From an uncultured Collinsella sp. (GTDB taxonomy: Bacteria; Actinomycetota; Coriobacteriia; Coriobacteriales; Coriobacteriaceae): a DNA stretch of 64,000 nucleotides. Position 1 is the stretch's first letter. The number at the start of each line of letters is the position of its first letter. The translations under genes were made by a program, and so were the position numbers. Shown piece after piece: positions 26,530 through 35,641 of this stretch. The stretch spans positions 1 through 64,000 of the forward strand of contig UQIT01000001.1 of the NCBI GenBank assembly GCA_900541175.1, written 5' to 3'. A model generated the notes under the pieces. That model was not told the origin of the DNA. It made no database searches and saw nothing but the letters and a program-made list of their open reading frames with translations.

Positions 26530-27549
26530 ATGAGTAACGTTCGCGTTTGTGTAGACGTTGTGGGCGGAGACGAGAAACCTCAGGTTGTTCTCGATGGTAT
26601 CGAGGCTGCACTTGCCGCCGATCCCGATATCGAGGTCTTGGCAGCTGGCCCCGCCGAAATCGTCAATCCCTTTGCCGCTTCCCATGCACGTGTTGAGGCC
26701 CTTGAGGCACCTGACGTTATCGCCATGGATGACGATCCCATTCGCGCCGTGATGACCAAACGCAAGTCGTCGATCGTGCTGTCGTGTCGCGCCATCAAGA
26801 AGGGTAATGCGGACGCGTTCTTCTCTGCCGGCTCCACCGGCGCCATGACCGCCGCCGCCACCGCCTATGTGACGCCGTTTAGGTATCAGGCCGAAGGCAA
26901 GAAGCAGCCGGTGCGCCCCTGTCTGACCAATGCGCTGTCCAATCGCGCCGGCGGTCTGACGGTGCTGTGCGATATGGGCGCCAACCCCGATGTCGAGGTT
27001 GACGATATGGTACGTTTTGCCCAGATGGGTAGCGCCTATGCCCGCGTCGTCCTGGGCATCGAGCATCCCCGCGTGGGCCTGCTTGCCAACGGCACCGAGG
27101 ACGAGAAGGGCTCCAACTTTACCAAGGCCTGCTTCCCGGCCATGAAAGCCGCCGTTCCCGGCTTTGTTGGTAACTGCGAGGGAACGGACATCACCTCAGG
27201 TAACTTCGATGTCGTCGTTGCCGATGGCATGTCGGGCAATATTGCGCTCAAGGCCACCGAGGGCGCTGCCAAGTTTTTACTGCAGGAGCTCAAGGGCGCC
27301 TTTATGTCTTCGCTCGGCACCAAGATTGCCGCGCTGCTCATCAAAAAGCAGATGCGCGAGATTAAAGCCAAGCTTTCGGGCGACGCCAAGGGCGGCGCGA
27401 TTCTTTTGGGCCTGCGCGGCGTGGTCCTGATCGGCCATGGCGCCACCTCGGTCGAGGCTGTTAGAAACGGTACGCTCGCGGCGGCCGAAGCCGTGCGCGC
27501 CGGGCTGGTCGAGAATGTCGCCAACTCTATGGACGGTATCGTTTTATAA
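26530..27549 (+). CDS. plsX: Phosphate acyltransferase PlsX
   Basis: A 339-aa enzyme that converts acyl-ACP to acyl-phosphate for phospholipid synthesis. V-D-V-V-G-G-D-E-K-P near the start (a variant of the family DxMGGD), F-S-A-G-S-T-G-A-M-T and C-D-M-G-A-N are diagnostic. I prefer the ATG at 26530, 7 nt after AAGGAG; the in-frame ATG at 26524 is too close to it. The next gene is acpP. Confidence 0.93.
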   Translation: MSNVRVCVDVVGGDEKPQVVLDGIEAALAADPDIEVLAAGPAEIVNPFAASHARVEALEAPDVIAMDDDPIRAVMTKRKSSIVLSCRAIKKGNADAFFSAGSTGAMTAAATAYVTPFRYQAEGKKQPVRPCLTNALSNRAGGLTVLCDMGANPDVEVDDMVRFAQMGSAYARVVLGIEHPRVGLLANGTEDEKGSNFTKACFPAMKAAVPGFVGNCEGTDITSGNFDVVVADGMSGNIALKATEGAAKFLLQELKGAFMSSLGTKIAALLIKKQMREIKAKLSGDAKGGAILLGLRGVVLIGHGATSVEAVRNGTLAAAEAVRAGLVENVANSMDGIVL

Positions 27550-27615
27550 GAGCGAGTAAGAGTGCTGTTATGTGCTTCGCGGCGCACGTCGTGGGGTAGA
27601 ATCAGAACCGTGTCT

Positions 27616-27637
27616 TGGTACCGCCCGGGCGGTACCA
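27616..27637 (+). promoter_or_regulatory. Perfect 22-bp palindrome in the acpP leader
   Basis: Bases 27616-27637 equal their own reverse complement, with GGTACC at each end and a GCCCGGGC centre. It lies about 15 bp after a TAGAAT -10-like box (27597-27602) and 37 bp before acpP, followed by TTCTTTT. It may be an operator, a leader hairpin or a weak terminator after plsX. Confidence 0.5.
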
Positions 27638-27673
27638 TTCTTTTGGTATTCATGCACTATGAGAGGAAGCGCT

Positions 27674-27916
27674 ATGGACCGCTCCGAAATCTTCGACAAG
27701 ATCGCCGAGGTCGCTGCTGACGTTCTAGGCGTCGATGTTGCCGAAATTAGCGAGGAGACCACCTTTGACGACCTCGATGCCAACTCGCTCGAGCGCCTGC
27801 AGCTGGTTACGGCTATCGAGGACGAGTTCAACCTCGAGATCGATGACGAGACCCTGCTCTCGCTCAACTCTGTCGCCGACGCCGTCGACGCTATCGAAGC
27901 TGCCAAGGAGGCCTAA
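27674..27916 (+). CDS. acpP: Acyl carrier protein
   Basis: An 80-aa carrier of growing fatty acyl chains. The phosphopantetheine attachment Ser38 lies in D-L-D-A-N-S-L-E-R-L-Q, a close variant of the usual D-S-L-D. The protein is very acidic, as expected. The ATG at 27674 follows GAGGAAGCGCT; an in-frame upstream extension crosses the palindrome and has no site. Its 3' end supplies the AAGGAGG ribosome-binding site of rnc. Confidence 0.94.
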   Translation: MDRSEIFDKIAEVAADVLGVDVAEISEETTFDDLDANSLERLQLVTAIEDEFNLEIDDETLLSLNSVADAVDAIEAAKEA

Positions 27917-27919
27917 GTC

Positions 27920-28645
27920 TTGGCTTTATCCGACCGACTTACGCGCGCCCAGGAAATCCTGGGCCACGAGTTCAACAATAAGGTGCTGCTGCGCGCGGCG
28001 CTTACGCATCCCTCGGCAGTCGAGGGCCAGCCGGTTTCTGCCAGCTATGAGCGCCTTGAGTTCTTGGGCGATTCCATTTTGGGCGCTGTGGTCGCACGCT
28101 CCCTGTTTGAGTCCTATCCGGAGTTTGACGAGGGCAAGCTCACGCGCTTGAAGGTGTCGCTTGTCTCGGGCGCTACGCTGTCCGAGGTTTCTCACGAGCT
28201 GGGCATCGACGACATCATCATCTTTGGTGCCTCCGAGACCGGTACCGGTGCGCGCGGCCTGCATTCGGCCCTCGAGAACGTCTATGAGTCGCTCGTGGGC
28301 GCGCTGTACCTGGATGCCGGCTGGGACGTTGCGGCGGAGTTCATTCACCGTACGCTTAAGCCGCATTTGGCTTCCGAGCGTGCCGAGCATCCTGCGAACC
28401 CCAAGTCGTTTTTGCAGGAGTGCGTGCAAGCCGACGGTCACGAACCTCCGGCGTACAAGCTCGTTGGCTCCGAGGGCCCGGCGCATGCGCCCACCTTTAC
28501 CGCTGTGGTGTTGATCGATGGTATTCGTCAGGGTCGCGGCTCCGGCTCCTCAAAGAAGGAAGCCGAGGGAGCTGCCGCGCTCGAAGCGCTCGACCGCATG
28601 GGTTACACCACCAACGGCGTGATTCTGAACAAGAAGCACGTGTAA
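27920..28645 (+). CDS. rnc: Ribonuclease III
   Basis: A 241-aa double-stranded RNA endonuclease for rRNA processing. The E-R-L-E-F-L-G-D-S-I-L signature (44-54) carries the acidic active site, with a second metal-ligand run E-N-V-Y-E-S-L-V-G-A; a C-terminal dsRNA-binding domain has G-S-G-S-S-K-K-E-A-E. It starts at TTG (27920) after AAGGAGG. smc follows by 10 bp, the conserved acpP-rnc-smc order. Confidence 0.95.
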   Translation: MALSDRLTRAQEILGHEFNNKVLLRAALTHPSAVEGQPVSASYERLEFLGDSILGAVVARSLFESYPEFDEGKLTRLKVSLVSGATLSEVSHELGIDDIIIFGASETGTGARGLHSALENVYESLVGALYLDAGWDVAAEFIHRTLKPHLASERAEHPANPKSFLQECVQADGHEPPAYKLVGSEGPAHAPTFTAVVLIDGIRQGRGSGSSKKEAEGAAALEALDRMGYTTNGVILNKKHV

Positions 28646-28655
28646 GCGAGGAACC

Positions 28656-31600
28656 GTGTATCTCAAGTCCCTCACGCTCAAAGGGTTCAAGTCGTTTGCC
28701 GACCGCGCCCATATGACGTTTGAGCCGGGCCTGACCGTCATCGTCGGTCCCAACGGCTCGGGAAAATCGAACATCTCTGACTCGATTCTGTGGGTCCTGG
28801 GCGAGCAGAGCGCCAAGCAGCTGCGCGGCCAGGCCATGGAGGATGTCATCTTCTCGGGCTCGTCAGCGCGCAAGCCGGTGGGTGTCGCCGAGGTCACGCT
28901 TGTGCTCGATAACTCGGACCATATGCTGCCCGTCGATTTTGACGAGGTCGCCATCACCCGTCGTATGTATCGCTCGGGCGAAAGCGAGTACCTCATCAAC
29001 TCGAGCCCGTGCCGCCTGATGGACATTCAGGACATCTTGCACGATTCGGGCCTGGGCAAGGATACACATTCCATCATCAGCCAGGGCAAGCTCGATGCCA
29101 TCTTGCAGAGCCGCCCCGAGGAGCGTCGTGCCCTCATCGAGGAGGCCGCCGGCATCTCCAAGCACAAGCGCCGCAAGGAGCGTGCGCTCAAAAAGATTAA
29201 GTCGATGGACGAGCACCTGACGCGTGCCCGCGACATCAATAAGGAAATCGCCCGTCAGCTGCGACCGTTGGAGCGTCAGGTCGATCGCGCGCGCAAGTAC
29301 AAAGAGCTGTCCTCGCGTGCGAACGAGCTTACGCAGATGCTAGCCGTCGACGAGCTGCGTTCGCTGCAGTCGCAGTGGAACGACCTGGAGAGCCGTTCCA
29401 AGGAAGGCGCCGCCGAGCTGGAGCTTGCGCAGTACCGCTTGGGCGAAAAGGAGCGCGAGCTCGAGAAGCTTCAGGTCTTGCTCGAGGAAAAGGGCCTGTT
29501 TGTGGGCGACCTGGGCGAGCAGCGCCGTCATATGCAAGATGTGGTCGGCCGCATTAACTCCGACATGCGCCTGCTCGAGGAAAAGGGCCACAACATGGTG
29601 TCGCGCCTGTCTGACATGCGCGGGCAGATTTCGAGCTCCGAGCATCAGCGACGTCGCGTGGTCGAGGAGCTCGAGGACGCGCGTGCGCAGCTTGAGGAAG
29701 TGACCGGTGCGCACATGCAGGCCCAGGAGGACGTTGACGCCGCTGGTCCTGCCGCCGCCGAGCTCCACGAGCGGCGCGTGGCGCTCGACAATCAGATTTC
29801 GAAGCTTACGCGCGAACAACGCGATGTGCAGCGCGTAGCCGATAACGCCGCGCTCGAGCTCGCCAAGGTGAAGGATTCCTTGAGCAATGCCGAGGTCGAG
29901 GACAACATGTATGCCTCGCGCCTGGAGCAGATCGATGAACAGTTCGAGGAGGTCACGGCCTCGCTCGAGAGCCGTCGCGACCGCGCCGAGGAGCTTGAGG
30001 GCGCTCTTGAGGAAGCGCGCCAGGCCCAGGCCGATGCGCGTGAGGCCACCGAGGTCGCCCGTGTAGCCCTGAAGGACTTGCGTAATCGTGAGAGTGAGGC
30101 GCGCAACAAGCTGTCCGAGGTGCGCTCGGAGCTTGCCAGCCAAAAGAAACTCGATGCCCGCATGGCCGACAGCTCGCCGCTCGTGAGCCGTCTGGTGGGT
30201 GCGCTGGGCGATGATGTTTCGGGCCGCCTGGGTGACGTGCTCGAAGCCCCGCGCGAGCTTGAGGGCCTGGTTGAGCAATTGCTCGCCGGCGATATCGATG
30301 CGCTGCTGTTTGATGACGCCGCCACGCTTGAGCGTGCCGGTCGTGCGGCTCTGGACCAAAAGAAGGCCTCGGGCGAGGCACTGCTGGTGGCGCGCGGCGT
30401 GAGCGGCTCTACCGCCGCTGAGGGCGCTGCCGGTACCCGCCTGGTTGATCGTCTGTCCGTGCGCGCAGGCTACGGACCCGTCGTCGAGGCGCTGCTCGGC
30501 GGCTATTACGTAGTGGACGATCTTTCTGCTGCGCTTTCGGCGCCGGTCGTTGACGGCGTGACTTACGTGACCTCCGATGGCGCCCGCGTCGCCTGCGGCG
30601 GCCTGGTGCGTGTGGGCCTCGATGCCGGCGAGGCGTCGGGTGCTCTGGAACGTAAGCGTCGCATTCGCGAGCTGGAGGGGCTTGAGCCCGATTTGGCCGC
30701 TGTGTTTGAGCATGTGTCGGATCAGGTCGTCGAGGCCAATGCGGCCGTTGAGGAAGCGCGTGCCGCTGAGGGCGATGCCGCCGGTGAGATTGCCCGCCTT
30801 GAGGGCGAGCGCCGCTCCCTGTTGTCCGAGATCGGCCGTCTGGAGCAAAGCTCCAACAATGCCGAGGTCGAGCGCGTGCGTATCTCCAAGCGCCGTGAGC
30901 AGGCTGCCGAGGCCGTTCGCGCCGCGCGCCCGCGCGTGGACGAGCTCACCCGTTCGCGTGACGAGGCCCGTGCGCAGGCAAGCGATCTGGGCTTGCAGAT
31001 TGCCGAGGCCAACGACGAACTCGACCGCGTTCGCCGTGACGATTCCGAGGCTGCCGGCAAGCTCGCCGACGCCAAGGTTCGCCTAGCCCAGACGAGTGAA
31101 CGCCTGCGTTCGCTGAAGGGCCGCGTGCCCGACCTGGAGCATCGTCTTGAGGGCATCGACCGTCGTATCCGCGGAACACGCCAGGCCTCGCGCTCGCTCG
31201 AGCTGCTGCGCCTGCGCGTCGATCCCATGCACGAACGCTATTCTGCCCTGTTGGAACGCGCGTCGGATTGGGCAGCGCGCCTGCGTGACCAGGCCTCTCT
31301 GGAGGAGGCGGACTCCGCTTCGCTCAAGAAGACCATCGAGGATGCCAAGGCAGAGGTTGCCCGCGCTAAGGAGCGAGTCGATACCGCCTCTGCCACGCAA
31401 AACGAGTTCAAGGTCGCACGCGGCAAGCTCGAGGTGCAGGTGGAGGCGGCCATCAAGGCCATCACCGCCGATGGCACCACGGTACTCGAGGAGGCGCTCA
31501 TGCTTCCTGCGCCCACCGACCGTGACGCTGCCGAGCGTGAGCTCAACCAGCTCGTGCGCCAGATCAACAACCTGGGCCCTGTGAACCAGGTTGCCATGGA

Positions 31601-32192
31601 GGAGTACGAGCAGCTCAAGCGCCGCGCCGATTACATCGAGGAGCAGCTGGCCGATCTGGAGAGCGCGCGCAAGGCGCTCACCAAGATCACCGTGGCCATT
31701 GACCGTAAGATGCGCAAGGCCTTCCTGGTGACCTTCGAGAAGGTCGATGCGAACTTCCGCGAGATCTTCGCCATGCTGTTTCCGGGTGGCCAGGCACATC
31801 TGGAGATGACCGACCCTGAGCATCCGGCCGAGACGGGCATCGAGGTCGTGGCGCAGCCGCGTGGCAAGCGCATCACCAAGATGATGCTCATGTCGGGCGG
31901 CGAGAAGAGCCTGACGGCGCTCGCCTTGCTCTTTGCTGTCTATCGCACGCGTACGGTGCCGTTCTATGTGCTGGACGAGGTCGAGGCGGCGCTCGATGAC
32001 GCCAACCTGTCCAAGCTCATCGGCGCACTCGACGTGTTGCGTTCCGATACGCAGCTCTTGGTTATCTCGCATCAGCGCCGTACTATGGAGGACGCTGACG
32101 TCCTCTACGGCGTCTCGATGCAAGCTGACGGCGTCAGTCGCGTCGTCTCGCAAAAACTCGATCGCGAAACCGGAAAGGTCGTGAATGCATAA
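28656..32192 (+). CDS. smc: Chromosome segregation protein SMC
   Basis: An 1178-aa SMC ATPase that compacts and segregates the chromosome. Walker A G-P-N-G-S-G-K-S is at 31-38, two long coiled-coil arms flank a hinge (about 500-640), and the ABC signature L-M-S-G-G-E-K-S-L (about 1078-1086) and Walker B V-L-D-E-V-E-A-A-L-D are near the C-terminus. Start is GTG at 28656 after GCGAGGAACC. It overlaps ftsY by one base. ScpA and ScpB are not in this window. Confidence 0.96.
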   Translation: MYLKSLTLKGFKSFADRAHMTFEPGLTVIVGPNGSGKSNISDSILWVLGEQSAKQLRGQAMEDVIFSGSSARKPVGVAEVTLVLDNSDHMLPVDFDEVAITRRMYRSGESEYLINSSPCRLMDIQDILHDSGLGKDTHSIISQGKLDAILQSRPEERRALIEEAAGISKHKRRKERALKKIKSMDEHLTRARDINKEIARQLRPLERQVDRARKYKELSSRANELTQMLAVDELRSLQSQWNDLESRSKEGAAELELAQYRLGEKERELEKLQVLLEEKGLFVGDLGEQRRHMQDVVGRINSDMRLLEEKGHNMVSRLSDMRGQISSSEHQRRRVVEELEDARAQLEEVTGAHMQAQEDVDAAGPAAAELHERRVALDNQISKLTREQRDVQRVADNAALELAKVKDSLSNAEVEDNMYASRLEQIDEQFEEVTASLESRRDRAEELEGALEEARQAQADAREATEVARVALKDLRNRESEARNKLSEVRSELASQKKLDARMADSSPLVSRLVGALGDDVSGRLGDVLEAPRELEGLVEQLLAGDIDALLFDDAATLERAGRAALDQKKASGEALLVARGVSGSTAAEGAAGTRLVDRLSVRAGYGPVVEALLGGYYVVDDLSAALSAPVVDGVTYVTSDGARVACGGLVRVGLDAGEASGALERKRRIRELEGLEPDLAAVFEHVSDQVVEANAAVEEARAAEGDAAGEIARLEGERRSLLSEIGRLEQSSNNAEVERVRISKRREQAAEAVRAARPRVDELTRSRDEARAQASDLGLQIAEANDELDRVRRDDSEAAGKLADAKVRLAQTSERLRSLKGRVPDLEHRLEGIDRRIRGTRQASRSLELLRLRVDPMHERYSALLERASDWAARLRDQASLEEADSASLKKTIEDAKAEVARAKERVDTASATQNEFKVARGKLEVQVEAAIKAITADGTTVLEEALMLPAPTDRDAAERELNQLVRQINNLGPVNQVAMEEYEQLKRRADYIEEQLADLESARKALTKITVAIDRKMRKAFLVTFEKVDANFREIFAMLFPGGQAHLEMTDPEHPAETGIEVVAQPRGKRITKMMLMSGGEKSLTALALLFAVYRTRTVPFYVLDEVEAALDDANLSKLIGALDVLRSDTQLLVISHQRRTMEDADVLYGVSMQADGVSRVVSQKLDRETGKVVNA

Positions 32193-33109
32193 TGGGATTC
32201 TTCGATGCTCTCTCGCGCGGACTTGAGCGCAGCCGCGAGGCCCTCAACGAGGTCTTCTACTTTGGCGGCGAGGTCGACGAGGATTTTTGGGAGGACCTAG
32301 AGGACACCCTCGTCATGGGTGACATGGGTGCCGAGGTCGCGATCCAGGTGTCCGATGACCTGCGCGATGCCGCGGCCAAGAAGAACCTTAAGACCGCCCC
32401 GCAGCTCCGTCGCGCCCTGGCCGAGCAGCTCGAGCAGCATTTTGTGCCCGTCGAGCGCGATCCGTTCGCCGACACGCCGAGTTGCGTGCTGTTTGTGGGC
32501 ATTAACGGTGCCGGCAAGACCACGACGGTCGGCAAGATCGCGAGCGCCATGTCTGCCCGCGGCAAGAACGTCGTGATCGGCTCAGCCGACACCTTCCGCG
32601 CCGCCGCCATTGAGCAGCTCGATGTGTGGGGCCAGCGCGCCGGCGTACCGGTTATTAAGCGCGACCGCGGCTCCGACCCGGCGAGCGTTTGCTACGACGT
32701 GCTCGACGAGGCCGACAAGCGCGGCAGCGACCTGGTGCTTATCGACACCGCCGGTCGTCTGCACACGAGCCCCGAGCTCATGCGCGAGCTTGCCAAGGTG
32801 GTCAACGTGACGCGTAAGCGCGCCGCCAATATGGCCGCCGGCCCCATGCCCGTCTCGGTCGTCCTCGTAATCGATGCCGCAACAGGCCAAAACGGCCTGA
32901 ACCAGGCGCTCGAGTTTAACGAGGCGCTGGGCCTGGACGGTATTATCATGACAAAGCTCGACGGCACGGCAAAGGGCGGTATCGCCATGGCCGTGGCCGA
33001 GAAGCTCAAGCTTCCCATCCTGCGCATCGGCGTGGGCGAGCAGGTCGATGACCTGCAGGAGTTTAATGCCAAAGATTTCTGCCGCGCCCTGGTGGGCGAG
33101 TCCAATTAA
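32192..33109 (+). CDS. ftsY: Signal recognition particle receptor FtsY
   Basis: A 305-aa SRP GTPase that docks ribosome-SRP complexes at the membrane. It lacks the acidic A domain and begins directly with the N domain; G domain motifs are G-I-N-G-A-G-K-T (103-110), D-T-F-R-A-A-A, D-T-A-G-R and T-K-L-D-G. It lies between smc and ffh, so both SRP GTPases are co-transcribed. Confidence 0.95.
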   Translation: MGFFDALSRGLERSREALNEVFYFGGEVDEDFWEDLEDTLVMGDMGAEVAIQVSDDLRDAAAKKNLKTAPQLRRALAEQLEQHFVPVERDPFADTPSCVLFVGINGAGKTTTVGKIASAMSARGKNVVIGSADTFRAAAIEQLDVWGQRAGVPVIKRDRGSDPASVCYDVLDEADKRGSDLVLIDTAGRLHTSPELMRELAKVVNVTRKRAANMAAGPMPVSVVLVIDAATGQNGLNQALEFNEALGLDGIIMTKLDGTAKGGIAMAVAEKLKLPILRIGVGEQVDDLQEFNAKDFCRALVGESN

Positions 33110-33119
33110 GGAGTGACTA

Positions 33120-34595
33120 GTGTTTGATTCCCTGAGCGATCGCCTCAACGACACATTTGACCGCCTGCGCGGCAAGGGCAAGCTGACCGAGGCCGATATC
33201 ACCTCGGCCATGCGCGACATTCGCATGGCGCTGCTCGAGGCCGACGTCAACTTCAAGGTCGTCAAGGAGTTCGTCGCCAAGACCAAGGAGCGCTGCATGA
33301 CCGCCGAGGTCATGGAGTCGCTGTCGCCGGCGCAAAACGTCGTCAAGATCGTGCTCGACGAGCTCACCGAGATGCTCGGCTCCACCGAGAGCAAGCTCGT
33401 CTTTAGTAACCGCATTCCCAATGTCATCATGCTCGTGGGCCTGCAGGGCTCCGGTAAGACCACGGCGGCCGTAAAGCTGGCTTACCTGCTCAAGAAGCAG
33501 GGCCGCTCGCCGCTGCTCGCCGCGTGCGACGTCTATCGTCCCGCCGCTGCCGACCAGCTGGCCACGCTCGGTGGCGAGATCGGCGTGCCGGTCTTCCGCG
33601 GTGACGGCGCGCACCCGGTTGACATTGCCAAGGGTGCCATCCAGGAGGCCGTCGACCACCTGCGCGATGTGGTCATCGTCGATACCGCCGGTCGTCTGCA
33701 GATTGATGAGCAGATGATGCAGGAGGCCGTGGACATCAAGAAGGCCGTCAAGCCCGATCAGGTGCTGATGGTCGTCGATGCCATGACCGGCCAGGATATC
33801 GTCAACGTCGTCTCGACCTTCGCCGAGCGCACCGACTTTGACGGCGTGATCATCTCCAAGCTCGACGGCGACGCCCGTGGCGGCGGCGCGCTTTCCGTGC
33901 GCCAGGTGACCGGCAAGCCCATCAAGTTCGTGAGCATGGGCGAGAAGCCCGATTCGCTGGAGCCGTTCTACCCCGACCGCATGGCCAAGCGCATCTTGGG
34001 CATGGGTGATGTTGTCGGCATTATCGAGAAGGCCCAGGAGGCCGCCGATGCCGAGCAGCTCGAGGCCGCCGAGCGCATGCTGCGCGAGGGCTTTACCATG
34101 AACGACATGCTCGACCAGATGAAGGCCGTCAAGAAGATGGGCGGCATGAAGGGCATTCTGGGCATGCTCCCCGGTGGCCAGCGTGCGCTCAACCAGATGG
34201 GTGGCAACCTGGACGAAGGCATCTTCGACAAGAACGAGGCCATCATCATGTCGATGACCAAGGAGGAGCGCCTTCGTCCCTCCATCATCAACGGTCAGCG
34301 TCGCGCCCGCATCGCCAAGGGCGCCGGCGTGACCCCCACTGAGGTCAATAGCCTTATGAAGCAGTGGGGCGAGATGAATAAGATGATGGGCCGCATGCGC
34401 TCGATGGCCAATCAGGCGCAGGCCGGCGGCAAGAAGGGCAAGAAGGGTAAGAAGGGCAAAAAGATGCGCATGCCCAATATTCCCGGTCTGGATGCCATGG
34501 GCCTGGGCGGCATGGGCGGACTTGGGACGGGCGGTCCTAAGTCCGATATGGATCTGCTGCGCCAGATGGAAGCGCAGATGCGCAATAAGAAGTAA
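33120..34595 (+). CDS. ffh: Signal recognition particle protein Ffh
   Basis: A 491-aa SRP54 GTPase. The NG domain has G-L-Q-G-S-G-K-T (107-114), D-V-Y-R-P-A-A, D-T-A-G-R and S-K-L-D-G-D. The M domain is Met-rich and ends with a lysine/glycine repeat (G-K-K-G-K-K) before a Gly/Met-rich tail. It binds 4.5S RNA and signal sequences. Start is GTG at 33120. A strong hairpin follows the stop. Confidence 0.96.
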   Translation: MFDSLSDRLNDTFDRLRGKGKLTEADITSAMRDIRMALLEADVNFKVVKEFVAKTKERCMTAEVMESLSPAQNVVKIVLDELTEMLGSTESKLVFSNRIPNVIMLVGLQGSGKTTAAVKLAYLLKKQGRSPLLAACDVYRPAAADQLATLGGEIGVPVFRGDGAHPVDIAKGAIQEAVDHLRDVVIVDTAGRLQIDEQMMQEAVDIKKAVKPDQVLMVVDAMTGQDIVNVVSTFAERTDFDGVIISKLDGDARGGGALSVRQVTGKPIKFVSMGEKPDSLEPFYPDRMAKRILGMGDVVGIIEKAQEAADAEQLEAAERMLREGFTMNDMLDQMKAVKKMGGMKGILGMLPGGQRALNQMGGNLDEGIFDKNEAIIMSMTKEERLRPSIINGQRRARIAKGAGVTPTEVNSLMKQWGEMNKMMGRMRSMANQAQAGGKKGKKGKKGKKMRMPNIPGLDAMGLGGMGGLGTGGPKSDMDLLRQMEAQMRNKK

Positions 34596-34618
34596 CGACT
34601 GGTAGAGTCGTGTATGGC

Positions 34619-34656
34619 GAAGGCCGCCTGGATGGTATTCCAGGCGGCCTTCGTCG
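34619..34656. terminator. Bidirectional terminator hairpin between ffh and the DUF134-NifX gene
   Basis: A perfect 15-bp stem (34619-34633 with 34640-34654) and a 6-nt loop. It lies between convergent genes, 24 bp after ffh. The T-run is short on both strands. Confidence 0.7.
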
Positions 34657-34710
34657 TTGGTGCGTTATATGTTGTGTGAGCAGACGCGTGATGGCATCGA
34701 TTGCCTGCTG

Positions 34711-35475
34711 TTAGTGGCAGCTGCAGCCCTCGTGACCCTCGTTCTCGTGATGGCCGTGGCAACCGCAGGATCCGCCGTGCTCATGGATGTGCTCGTGGTC
34801 GTGGCCATGGCAATCGCAGGTGGCCTCGCCGGTCTGCGCGAGCGTGCCGGCAATGAGGGCCTCGACGCAGGCATCGCAGCTGCCCTGGGCGCCCGCATAG
34901 ACCGTGATGCCGGCTTGGGCAAGCGCGTTGATAGCGCCGCCGCCGATACCGCCGCAAATGAGCGTGTCAACGCCACCTTTGGCAAGCAGGCCCGCCAAGG
35001 CGCCGTGGCCGGTGCCGCCGGTGCCTACGACCTGCTCGTTGAGCACCTTGCCATCCTGGATGTCGTAGATCTTGAACTGCTCGCTGCGGCCAAAGTGCAT
35101 AAAGATGTTGCCGTTGTCGTACGTCGTTGCCACCCTCATGGTGTCGACCTCCTTTGCTGGCCATGCGGCCGTTGTCGTGGTGATGGGGGAGTATGCGATA
35201 TTGCCGCCCTCGATAACGAGCGCCCGTCCGTTGACCAGCGCATCGGCCACCTTGCGATGCGCGCGGCTGCAGATTGCCGTCACCGTGGCGCGGGCAATGC
35301 CCATGTGCTGGGCGACTGCCTCTTGGTTAAGGCCTTCCAAGTCGCACAGGCGCAGCACCTCGAGCTCGTCGACTGTCATATCGATGGCATCGCCGCTCGC
35401 CAGGCCATCGGGGGTAAAACCGCGATATTCGGGGATGATCCCGACGCGGCGCAGTTTCTCGCGTCTTCCTGCCAT
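34711..35475 (-). CDS. DUF134-NifX fusion protein with His/Cys-rich tail
   Basis: A 254-aa fusion. Residues 1-100 are a DUF134 (COG1342) DNA-binding domain: E-L-E-V-L-R-L-C-D-L-E-G-L-N-Q-E-A-V-A then M-G-I-A-R-A-T-V helix-turn-helix. Residues 113-210 are a NifX/NifB-C-like (dinitrogenase Fe-Mo cofactor-binding) domain with H-F-G-R-S-E-Q-F and C-G-G-I-G-G-G-A. Residues 220-254 are a metal-binding tail rich in His and Cys. The ATG at 35475 follows AAGGAG. A second ATG (35139, Met113) has its own AAAGGAGG site 8 nt upstream, so the NifX-tail half may also be made alone. Two near-identical palindromes flank its promoter, suggesting autoregulation. The ligand is unknown. Confidence 0.85.
   Translation of the reverse strand: MAGRREKLRRVGIIPEYRGFTPDGLASGDAIDMTVDELEVLRLCDLEGLNQEAVAQHMGIARATVTAICSRAHRKVADALVNGRALVIEGGNIAYSPITTTTAAWPAKEVDTMRVATTYDNGNIFMHFGRSEQFKIYDIQDGKVLNEQVVGTGGTGHGALAGLLAKGGVDTLICGGIGGGAINALAQAGITVYAGAQGSCDACVEALIAGTLAQTGEATCDCHGHDHEHIHEHGGSCGCHGHHENEGHEGCSCH
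35140..35155 (-). promoter_or_regulatory. Strong internal ribosome-binding site inside the DUF134-NifX gene
   Basis: On the minus strand, AAAGGAGG (35155-35148) lies 8 nt before an in-frame ATG (35139) that begins exactly at the NifX domain (M-R-V-A-T-T-Y). It could yield a separate 142-aa NifX-tail protein, or be a relic of a fusion of two genes. Confidence 0.6.
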
Positions 35476-35489
35476 GCGCACTCCTTATC

Positions 35490-35501
35490 TGACATATGTC
35501 A
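35490..35501. promoter_or_regulatory. Operator palindrome 1 (TGACATATGTCA)
   Basis: A perfect 12-bp palindrome covering the predicted transcription start of the DUF134-NifX gene, just before its ribosome-binding site. Binding here would block transcription. Confidence 0.6.
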
Positions 35502-35506
35502 ACAAT

Positions 35507-35534
35507 AGAATAGCGAACGTGCAGATTTGCGCAA
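35507..35534 (-). promoter_or_regulatory. Promoter of the DUF134-NifX gene
   Basis: On the minus strand, TTGCGC (35534-35529) and TATTCT (35512-35507) are spaced by 16 bp; the predicted start falls at about 35500, within operator 1. Confidence 0.55.
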
Positions 35535-35542
35535 TGAATTTC

Positions 35543-35554
35543 TGGCATATGTCA
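35543..35554. promoter_or_regulatory. Operator palindrome 2 (TGGCATATGTCA)
   Basis: An 11-of-12 match to operator 1, 53 bp away centre to centre (about five helical turns), directly upstream of the -35 box. Two sites on one face of DNA suggest cooperative binding or looping, possibly also affecting the divergent thyA. Confidence 0.6.
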
Positions 35555-35641
35555 GAAAATGAGGGCTTATGTTTGGGCTGTGGGGCCGCGTGCGCCTGGG
35601 CTACAATGAATCTCGCTTGTAGGCGACTGACAGGAGGGTCA

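Noticed and set aside
35072..35641. A long N-terminal extension of thyA
   Set aside because: It would cover the divergent DUF134 gene and its operators; ATG 35642 has a good ribosome-binding site and gives the normal family length.
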